From contig CM059582.1 of assembly GCA_030407085.1 (NCBI GenBank), positions 135,553,001 through 135,617,000 on the forward strand: DNA of 64,000 bases, written 5' to 3'. The position numbers were made by a program, and so were the translations under genes. Source of the DNA: Trichopria drosophilae (Eukaryota > Arthropoda > Insecta > Hymenoptera > Diapriidae). Numbering within the stretch: the stretch's first letter is position 1; each line of letters starts with the position of its first letter. Positions 56,140 through 64,000 of this stretch are shown here, piece by piece. Under the pieces are notes generated by a model that saw only the letters and a list, made by a program, of their open reading frames with translations, had not been told where the DNA came from and searched no databases.

Positions 56140-58574
56140 ATGTAATATGTACGAATTTAAAAAAAATATATTTCTTGCTAAAATAGATATGTTTGTTTTA
56201 AAAAAAATACGTGGATTATTGATTTTGTTGCTATACTAATAAATTATTGTGAAGCAAATTAAAATAAATGACATGTTTTACTCATTTCTGTTTTACAATT
56301 ACCTCGCAGTCTGTTTCTCTCCATCAATTTCACGCGCAAGCGCAGTATATGTATATGCTATGCTCCGAGAGAGTCCTATCTATAGAAACGCATGTTTTCT
56401 GCGCTTGCGTTAAAAATTTCTCTCTGTGTAAGCACATGGCAGTATGCCACGAACCGTGCTGCTTAACCTCACATTCCATAACTATCCTCGTATAGTGATG
56501 TGTTTTAATCGTATTGTGTTTTAATTGTCGTTGACTGTTTGGTATTATTGTAATACAAATATAAGTAATTGTGTTTTTATTACCACAAGGTGTAGTAGAT
56601 ACAGTGCAAACATTGTTCGTGTTATATTTCAATAAATTTATTTGCTGCATTGCACGTGATTCTTTTTAAAACAATTGCTGTAACTGAAGTGGCGACTACA
56701 ATTTATTCTCGTCAGGTAAGAGAACATGTTAATTATATTTCTTGTACTTTTTCTACGAAAAGTTTCGTTACTTAAGAACCAACATTGCGTATTTTATTTT
56801 TTGGTCAAAATGAGTTGTAAATGTCATTACATTAATATTTTTTCATGAGGATGCCACGATAGTTACAGATTTTTTGTTAATTTAATACATACAATCCAAA
56901 TGGCTAATTTTTTTAAAAATTAAATTTTTTAGTGAATGTCAAAAATTAATTCAAGTCGTACAAAAATCAAAACGTTTACGTTTTCAAAGTTTTATTTATA
57001 CAAGGCCGAAACATACATAATAAATAATATATATTTTAAACACTGACAGTATTATGGATATCTAATTGTCAATTTCATTGTGATAGTAATAGTAATAATA
57101 ATAAGAATAAAAATATAATACATGAAAAAAGAGTTATTAGAAGAAACATGAAAAACTGTGAAGAATCAAATATAAAACAAAATGAATTTAATATCCCCTA
57201 AAGTTTATTTCTTTCAATAAAATTTTTTAGTTTTTTGTTACTAGAGTTTAAATATCTATTACAACTTTTAAAGAATAAAGTATCTATTCTACATGTTATT
57301 ATAATTTGACATTAAGGGCTTACAAGGGTCTTTTGAGTAAGAAAATTAAACATTTTTGTGATTTTTTCCTGTATTCCGTTATTACATATATTTTCGCAAT
57401 AAAGTGTATTTAATAAAGTGAAGTTTGAACTTTAGTTTGTGAAAATCTAAAACAAAAAAGATATTTCAAATTTAGCCGATGACAGCCATTTTGCGGAGAT
57501 ACTGCAAAAAATAACTGACTTGCGGTGTCCGTAGTAACTCGATGTATATTTATCAGAAAGCAAAAATTCAAAAAGATTTCATTTCTGGACATCTTTTTCT
57601 AGATCCCAACGATGCCCGAATATTTTTTTATTTATAATTTTTTTAGAAAGTTTTTAAGCAAAAATCGTGTTTTTCAGCACTAAAATTCGGTCATTTTGTA
57701 ACTGTAAAATCAGAAAAAATGAAAATAAGGTAATTGGGGTCTGGATAAATATGTATAAAAAGTGTGAAAAAGTAGGAATCGATCGGTTGCAAATTCGCTG
57801 AGGTCTGATAGACACCCACTTGAAAACATTTCGAGAAAAACGCGTTTAAAGTTTTACATACGTTTAAACGTGTATAAGATGAGAATTTTAAATTTTTTGC
57901 TGTTACTCACATAGAATCGTCGATTCATCACGTGTAAACAGGATTAAAGACCTTGCAGGCTCAAAAGAATTTATATTAGGAGAAAAAACCGTTACGGCAG
58001 CGGTCGGACACTGCCGGAGGGTCGTATACCTGCCGCGCATACCTGCGAGTTCGGATGGGTGTCCGAGGTAGAAAATTTTAAAAATCATATCACCGTTAAT
58101 TTTTCACCAAATTACTAGAAATTTTAACAGGATAGGTGATCCTACTCCTGAGACTTTCTACTATCGAATAAAAAATACATTTTTTGACCATCTCTGACCT
58201 CTATAAGCCCTTAATGATATTTGTAAGTACATAGTAAAATATTTTTTTTTTCATTCTCGAAATATTGTTTTTATTCAGTTGCCAACACAACCTATCTCAA
58301 GTTTGCAAGTAAGTCAACACCAGGCATCACACTACATTTCCTTTATTTCTATATTTCCAAATTTTTTCGTTTGAAATGATGGATATTTTCTTGATAATCA
58401 TTAATTAACAGTAAAAATCAAAACAAAAGTTTATAAAATCTTGTAGTTTACGTGAAGCTGGTTTTTTTTGTTCTCCTGACAAGTAGCGAAAAGTGAGATA
58501 CGCGATATTGGCTCTCAAGCGACGATTTGGTTTTTCATACGATATTGAAATATTGTTATATATTTATGTTATAG
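56140..58574 (+). promoter_or_regulatory. Non-coding leader of the element's gene with candidate splice sites
   Basis: AT-rich, with no frame. A strong donor (CGTCAG|GTAAGAG) lies near 56716, a possible acceptor (TTTTTATTCAG) near 58280, a second donor (GCAA|GTAAGT) near 58308, and an acceptor (ATTTATGTTATAG) ending at 58574, five bases before the ATG at 58580. They suggest a spliced 5' UTR of two small exons. Not tested. Confidence 0.4.
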
Positions 58575-58579
58575 ATATC

Positions 58580-59690
58580 ATGGATGTATCTAGTACTTCT
58601 TGTTCGATTTGTCACTACTTTGGTGATGGTGCAGTTGCAACTATTCTCCACGGATCTCTAATAAACAAAGTTGGCACGAAAGGTTTGAAAACATTAATAT
58701 CTGTTTCTCAAGAAAAAAATGATGGATTGCATGAGCACCTACAAAAATTACTTGACGATAAGCAAGACATTTATGTGCATCAGAATTGTAGAGCAAAATA
58801 TTCTTTACAACGTGTCCAAGAAACCCAAAGTTCAGAAAATGTTAGCGAAAAAAGAATGCGCAATTCTACAGAAGAAATGGAATGCGAAATCGAACCGGAG
58901 GAAATTGAATTCGATTTCGAAAATAAGTGTTTCATATGCTCTCACCCTATTGTATGTAACCAAGAGAATTTAAAAACATGCTCTTCAGTAACTGGATCTA
59001 GCGTTAAGGAAACTATTATGTTGCTCGCAGAAGATGTCGATGATCCAACATCGAAATTATCGGTTTTACAAGATTTAATACGAAACGTCGATCTTCAGTT
59101 GAAAAATGCAAAGTATCATCGGAATTGTTTCACGCAGTTATTGAAGTGCTACAAGCATTACAATAGCGAAGGTAGAAGAAATAGTAATAAATTTGCCAAG
59201 GTTGACAGTTACATGCAAAAAATTTATGACTACGTAGAACAAGACAATGACTGTCAATGGACTTTACAGCACTTGAAAGAAGTTGCAAAAACAGATGACG
59301 ATGATCCTGTAGATAAAACCATTTTAATGAAGCTTGAAAAAAAATATGGAGATCGTATTATCATCGAACGGAAAAATTACCGTACCACCTACATTCTTTT
59401 CAGAGAATCTTTGTACAACGTATTGAATGTCAACTTTGAAAATAAAAATCAAGATGCAGCAACGAAAGAAAAAAAAATAATGGAAGAAGCTGCAAAAATT
59501 TTAAAAAGAGATATCAAAAATATTGTATATGACGATGAATTCTACCCACCTACAGACAAATTTTTAAACAATGCAGATAACACGAACGAATGTATACCAC
59601 ATAACTTGAAGTATTTTCTCACAGCAATAATCAAAGACGACCACGTAAAGGAACAAACAACTAATAGAAATAGGCACGTTATCTCCGTTC
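58580..59690 (+). pseudogene. Transposon gene, N-terminal module with two CxxC...HxxC fingers
   Basis: The start at 58580 (MDVSSTSCSICHYFGDG) is preferred to the in-frame ATG at 58493 because a splice acceptor ends at 58574 and the homology-like part begins there. C8, C11, H67 and C70 form a first cysteine/histidine set (YVHQNCRAKY), and C117, C120, H180 and C183 a second of the same spacing type (CFIC ... YHRNC). The repetition suggests two related zinc-binding units that may contact the terminal repeats. Residues 100-115 are strongly acidic. The frame is open to 59701 but conservation-like sequence passes to another frame near 59690 (SAVRPRTFISTI on the new frame), a frameshift. Confidence 0.7.
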
Positions 59691-61400
59691 CCACAGTATA
59701 ATTAGCGCTGTTCGTCCTCGAACTTTCATTTCAACGATTCTTTTGGGTTTATCTATAACATTACACCGAAAATTTGGCAAGAGGAACATTATTGACATTT
59801 TTAATTCTCACGGATTTTGTGCGTCTTATCATGAAACACTGCTTTTCGAAGCATCTGTTGCGAAATTTGATGATTTCAAACTAAAACACGGTGCTTTTGT
59901 TCAATACGTTCATGATAATGCTGACTTTGATACCAATTCTATTGACGGCAAAAATACATTCCACAACTTGGGCAGAATAGAAATAATAACTCCACGAAGT
60001 TCAATTGAAGAAAAACGGCCAGTTCCTCGCTTACAACATTTGCCACCTGCAGAATCTTTTGTTGATGATGGCACAATTCCAGTTATACCGTACCCTCACG
60101 CTAAAAAAATGGGTTTGCAAAAAGTCAATGTCAAAATAACCAATCGAAATTTGTCACTGGCGTCATCCAATTTTAGTAAACTTACACTATTTTGGATGTT
60201 TTTATAATACAGAAATTCTAATTTGGCCATTGGCTGGAATGGATTCTTCGAACAATTAACAAAATCCAAAAAAAACTATGGTGTATCAGCAATAAATTTC
60301 GTTGACTTCGTTTACAGTCCTCCAAGCGACTTCGACACTCTCTTCACAGCAGCAACGAAATCAGTTTCAACAGCGAAACAACACAATATGAAAACTTGTC
60401 TTATAACTTACGATCAACCTCTGTATCACAAAACGAGAGACATCATCGGAGCATCTGACTTTGAGGGCATGAATGTTATCGTTCGCTTAGGCGGATTCCA
60501 CATGTTGATGTCATTTCTTGGCTGCATTGGCAAAATTATGGCTGGTTCAGGCTTAAAAGAACTATTATGTGAAGTATATGACGAAGGAACTGTGAAACAC
60601 ATTATGACAGGGCATGCGTATGCACGCGCAGTCCGAGCGCACACTTTAATACAGCTAGCATTAGCGCAATTGGTATTCGATGAAATAAAAAGCCAAAGCA
60701 GTACATTTTTAGAAATATTTGAAATTGATGAAATATCTGACATGTTTTTCAATAGTACAGAGCCAGAAATTAGTCACATTTTGAATAGCGAAGAGTTAAA
60801 TGACATTGATTATTTATTCGAAGAACAATTGCAAAAAATACAACGCAGAAGCAAAACAGCAGAACTGTGGGTTTTGTATTTTCGAATGGTGTCGATACTG
60901 AAAGATTTTATTGCAGCTGAAAAATCCGGCTATTGGGTGTCGCATCTTCGAAATGTTGAACTTATGATTCCGTTTTTTCATTCGGCTGGCCACATGTCGT
61001 ATGCTAAATCTGCGCAATTATACTTGCAACATATGCACGATCTGGAGAGACACATGGACCCGCTTGAATACAAAACCTTTACAGAAGGAGGCTACTGGAC
61101 CATTCGCCGGAAGGATACATTTTGGAGCGGAATTTTTTCAGATCAAACCATCGAACAGACCTTGATGAAATCTTTAAGCGTAGAAGGTGGTCCATTTCGT
61201 CGAGGCGCAGCCGAAAGTGTTGTACATAAATGGTTAAGTGTATCTCTGTGTACGAAAGATGTCATAGAAGCAGTAGAAAAATTTTCCGGTGTGACATTCG
61301 ATAAATCGTGCCAGCATAAGGATTCACAAGACGCACGAAAAATGCGGATGCGAAAGCAGTTACGGTACTGCGACAATTTATTTAATCACATAACCCTTTC
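59690..61400 (+). pseudogene. Transposon gene, central conserved region (broken by a stop)
   Basis: Continues in a second frame from about 59698 to 60207, where a TAA (60205-60207) interrupts, and resumes in the same frame (LAIGWNGFFEQL) to 61400. Recognisable blocks are RLGGFHMLMSFLGCIGKIM at about 60484-60540, GTVKHIMTGHAYARAVRAH at about 60586-60642, FRMVSILKDFIAAEKSG at about 60880-60930 and EGGYWTIRRKDTFWSGIFSD at about 61084-61143. These blocks recur in large families of unnamed proteins in cnidarians, fish, aphids and ants, from memory. No fold can be assigned by eye; it may hold the transposase catalytic centre. A frameshift near 61400 (CTTTCAGTAATG) passes the reading to the third frame. 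Confidence 0.65.
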
Positions 61401-62664
61401 AGTAATGATATCAAAGGATTGGTGTCTATTTCCTCAGGGATTATTGCCGACGAGAACGTCGATTGCAACAAGGCTTTCGAAAAAGGAATGAATACTCTTA
61501 ACAGCATTGAAGGACTAAATTTTGGAGATTTAAAATTATCGAAGAAACACGCTGTAATTACTCTAGATAAAGTTAATAAAACCGTTACGGTAGATGATGG
61601 TATTATTTCAATCAGTACTGATCTTATATTTCAGAGAGCATGCCTTGTTTATACAAATAATTTTCATTCAAATGAAGAGTTCGAAGATTTATTTTCATAT
61701 GAGTTAGCAACATACCCTCTAGCACTATTTGACGCAAAAGGATTACGAAAAAATACGAAATCAGATTTGTATGATTTTTTCGAACAGTATCACATTGAAT
61801 TTAATAAAATAGATTATTACTATGTAATCGATGGTGGAATGCTATTGCATAAAGTACCATGGAAAACAGGTACAACATTCGCTACTGTAACATCTAGTTA
61901 TATTACATATTTAAAAAGTAATTATGGAGACAACGTAACAATTGTGTTTGACGGTTATGATGACTTAACTACTAAATCATCAGAACGAGATCGAAGATCT
62001 AAAAAATTCATTTCCGTTGAATATAGATTTAATGAAGACTCCAAGGTAGCCGTTGAGAAAAGCAAATTCTTGTCTAACACTAACAACAAGAAAAATTTTA
62101 TTAAACTGCTGCATGACCGTCTAGTGCCAGAAGGTTTTAAGTCAATTATCTGTAAAGGAGATGCTGATCGGACAATTGCAACAGAAGCAATCGTGAATGA
62201 TTATTTCCCAGATCAAAAAGTCGTTGTTGTTTCTGAAGATATAGATGTTCTAGTAATTTTGACAGGTTTAGCAGAAGATCAAGAAATCTACTTTCTGAAA
62301 CCAAAAAGTAGTAGCGGAACCGTAGCACAAAAAATTTTCTCCACTAAAAGCTTAGATTCACGGTATGCTAATGTTAAAAATCGTATTCTTTTTGCTCATT
62401 CCTTCACTGGTTGTGACACGACGTCAGCTTTTTTTAATCGAGGAAAAAAAAGTTTTTTTGACATCTTAAACAGAGAATCGCCTGTGTCTCAAAGATTATG
62501 CAAAGCCGCAGATTTGTTTAAAATGCACGTCGAAAGTGTTGACGAGTTGTTGGACGGTGGGGTGGATTGTTTATTGGAGTTGTATGGTTGCCAATCAAAA
62601 ACATCAAATGATAATCTTACTCCAAAAAAAAATACGTTGCAAATGAAATACACAAAAAAAAAAA
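61400..62664 (+). pseudogene. Transposon gene, XPG/FEN1-like nuclease module
   Basis: Numbered from the in-frame ATG at 61419, acidic residues stand where a FEN1/XPG-type nuclease needs them: D138 (YYVIDGGML), D178 (TIVFDGYDD), D248/D250 (CKGDADRTI, comparable to the EAEA-like motif), E273/D274/D276 (VVSEDIDVLVI) and D333 (SFTGCDTTSAFF). This set binds two metal ions in the family. The domain covers about residues 95-345. Such nucleases cut flap or branched DNA. Here it would suit a role in excision or end processing, but function is inferred. The module ends in an 11-base A-run (62654-62664) where the frame shifts, a place prone to slippage or assembly error. Confidence 0.7.
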
Positions 62665-63142
62665 CACAGTAAATATAGCAACGTTACCTCCAGCTATAAA
62701 CGCTTTCAGAGAACACTTAAAGAGGGTTTATTATCAAGTACAATCTTGGATAGGACTTTTAACAGAAAATGACGATGTTCCAACTCTGAATCCAACCAAT
62801 TGGGGTTGGAAACTAATCGACGGTATCTTACAGCCTTTAAGAATGAATGAACCGCCAGCTCCCAAAAAAATTATGGAGGCAATAATGTGCGGTTGCAAAA
62901 GTGGATGCGGAAAAACCTGTACTTGCCGGAAGAATGGAGTGTATTGTTCTCAGACGTGCAAATATTGTAGTGGAACGGACTGCAATAATTGCGAAGCGCC
63001 CAAAGCATTGGAGGAATCACCTGAAGAATCTACAGCTGAGCCTGAAACTCCGGAAGAAGAAAAAGAAGAAGAAGAAGAACATATTTCTAAAGAAATCACT
63101 AATATTACACCTGTTCTTGAATGTGATTCGGATTACGATTAA
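62664..63142 (+). pseudogene. Transposon gene, C-terminal CXC (tesmin/TSO1-like) module
   Basis: After the A-run the reading continues in frame 2 with NIATLPPAINAFREHLKRVY and NPTNWGWKLIDGILQPLRMN, then ten cysteines between about 62888 and 62992 (CGCKSGCGKTCTC ... CSQTC ... CSGTDCNNC), the CXC pattern that binds zinc and DNA in tesmin/TSO1 proteins. An acidic tail (EEEKEEEEE) ends at 63142. A poly(A) signal AATAAA lies at 63159-63164. In the family of unnamed proteins I recall, the CXC part follows the same WGWKL block, supporting that all four segments are one gene. Confidence 0.7.
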
Positions 63143-63158
63143 TATTTTAAAACACAAT

Positions 63159-63164
63159 AATAAA
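63159..63164 (+). terminator. Polyadenylation signal of the transposon gene
   Basis: AATAAA, 16 bases after the stop codon at 63140-63142. Confidence 0.6.
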
Positions 63165-63439
63165 TATTTTTACAACGTTTTACTTTGATAAAAAAATTTA
63201 ATTTAAAGAATTATTTACCTTGAAGTAATAATAGTATTGCATGCACTCGCAGGAATTACAATTGTTAAATGCAGATGTTGCCATCATTATCATTGTTGGA
63301 AAACATTATCGTAAATTTTTTCGTGTTAGCAAATTCAATTTTATCATTTTTAATTTGGATTCGTGATCAGCCACCTCGAAAACTATGAAAGACAATTTCC
63401 GAGCTGAAGTGGTAAGTAAGTATCTTTATATTTGCCGTC

Positions 63440-63766
63440 ACTGGGGGTGGTTTTTAGGGGTTGAAACCACCCCAACGTACAAATAGACCTCGGATTCGTG
63501 ATCAGCGCCCTCGAAAACCACCGAGAGACGACTTCCGAGCCGAAATAATAAATTTTTCTGTATATTTTTGGTACTGCATTTCGCGGGGGTGTTTTTGGGG
63601 ATTACAACTACCCTAACTAATTCATTTTTTGAGGTAGGGGTGAGGTTAGTGGTGCTGAATGTTCCTGAGGGTCTACAGAATACGGGACAAAAAGAATTTT
63701 TGAAATCGGTGCTGTTTCTCAACTTTTCCACATTTGACGGTTTTTTCCGGCTTATTTACTGGACTA
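63440..63766 (-). repeat. Right terminal inverted repeat
   Basis: Reverse complement of the left repeat. It contains the hairpin word GGGGTGGTTTTTAGGGGTTG and ends TACTGGACTA at 63766. A diverged partial subterminal unit lies at 63359-63430. Confidence 0.9.
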
Positions 63767-63772
63767 CTTCTT
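63767..63772. repeat. Target-site duplication, right copy
   Basis: CTTCTT, matching 55525-55530. Confidence 0.85.
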
Positions 63773-64000
63773 AGTGTTGGAGGTTCGAGCTTAATTTTTG
63801 TTCGTTTTGGTTATCCTATAGGATAAAGTGTTTCGTAATTATTCGTAGTGGTTATAGCGAATACCGCATTTCGTGAAAATGCATCGTCATTTACATTAGT
63901 TTTGCCAACTTTATAAACTGCATCGTAAGTGTATTCCTCGAGCAAGTATTTCTACTATAAAACACGATAATTGGCATTTTCTGTCGTTTGGAACCTAATC

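Larger units (their letters stand above)
55531..63766 (+). mobile_element. 8.2-kb DNA transposon with nuclease/CXC gene (Academ-like candidate)
   Basis: The ends are inverted: TAGTCCAGTAAATAAGCCGG at 55531, and its reverse complement ending at 63766. The flanking CTTCTT is repeated exactly on both sides. The inverted repeats run about 320 bases with few differences, apart from an 11-base indel near 55551. They contain tandem subterminal units with hairpins on the left side. A single long gene on the plus strand (58580-63142) occupies the right half, after a 2.4-kb AT-rich leader. Its product combines two CxxC/HxxC fingers, a conserved central part, an XPG/FEN1-like nuclease and a CXC module. 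The XPG-like nuclease recalls the Academ superfamily, but those are described with 3-4 bp duplications. The copy is nearly intact yet dead by four breaks. Confidence 0.85.

Noticed and set aside
55811..56239. 142-codon frame in the left TIR region
   Set aside because: It translates the tandem subterminal units; repeated peptide blocks mirror the DNA repeats and the frame occurs on both arms in opposite directions.
58493..58579. Use of the upstream ATG at 58493 for the transposon gene
   Set aside because: A splice acceptor ends at 58574, the extension is hydrophobic and unlike the rest, and the first finger begins right after the ATG at 58580.
1..64000. CRISPR arrays, bacterial operons, tRNA and rRNA genes
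   Set aside because: The DNA is clearly eukaryotic; tandem repeats lack the direct-repeat/spacer pattern and no tRNA cloverleaf or rRNA segment was recognised by eye.

Overview
This window is a eukaryotic, AT-rich, gene-poor stretch that is almost entirely transposable elements in various states of decay. R1-clade LINEs, a BEL/Pao element, a Penelope-like element, hAT and TTAA-type DNA elements, foldback MITEs and a chuvirus-like glycoprotein relic together point to an arthropod, most likely an insect. The LINE repertoire would suit a hymenopteran such as an ant, but that is inference. No RNA gene, CRISPR array or convincing intact host gene was recognised.

Left part (1-18460). Two related R1-clade LINEs and a 5' end of a third lie head to tail on the minus strand, with (GT/AC)n arrays at their junctions (401-502, 6645-6725). 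The middle one (1958-6644) is nearly full length, with one nonsense codon in ORF2. A broken family-B DNA polymerase of Polinton/Maverick type (about 700-1957) lies between. Then come several copies of one LTR family (9830-12746) with internal minisatellites, a degraded helix-turn-helix transposase-like relic (14581-14990), and low-complexity repeats.

Middle part (18461-29764). A 7.3-kb hAT element is bounded by a perfect 8-bp duplication. It carries nested insertions: a 2.2-kb TTAA-flanked foldback element with 920-bp arms, an LTR fragment, and a 921-bp solo LTR with a 4-bp duplication. Four bases beyond the hAT target duplication sits a BEL/Pao element with a 5-bp duplication that has lost its reverse transcriptase.

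Right-middle part (30886-50511). Inverted arrays of a roughly 36-bp motif (30886-31024 and 40671-40924) bracket a Penelope-like element, hairpin repeats, a foldback MITE, a LINE remnant, an unrecognised minus-strand gene candidate with a TATA box and CCAAT motifs, and a hammerhead-like motif. Beyond them lie small foldback elements and a second type of R1-clade LINE (45540-49930) whose poly(A) end abuts a (CAG)n array.

Right part (50978-64000). A palindromic foldback element sits in a (TA)n tract, followed by a decayed chuvirus-like glycoprotein (about 52560-54110, minus strand). The most striking object is an 8,236-bp DNA transposon (55531-63766). It has long terminal inverted repeats beginning TAGTCCAGTAAATAAGCCGG, a perfect 6-bp target duplication (CTTCTT), subterminal hairpin repeats, and one long gene that encodes two CxxC...HxxC modules, a conserved central domain, an XPG/FEN1-like nuclease and a CXC (tesmin/TSO1-like) cysteine module. 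The gene is broken by one stop and three frameshifts. It may belong to the Academ (AcademX-like) transposons; the 6-bp duplication does not fit the 3-4 bp recalled for that group.
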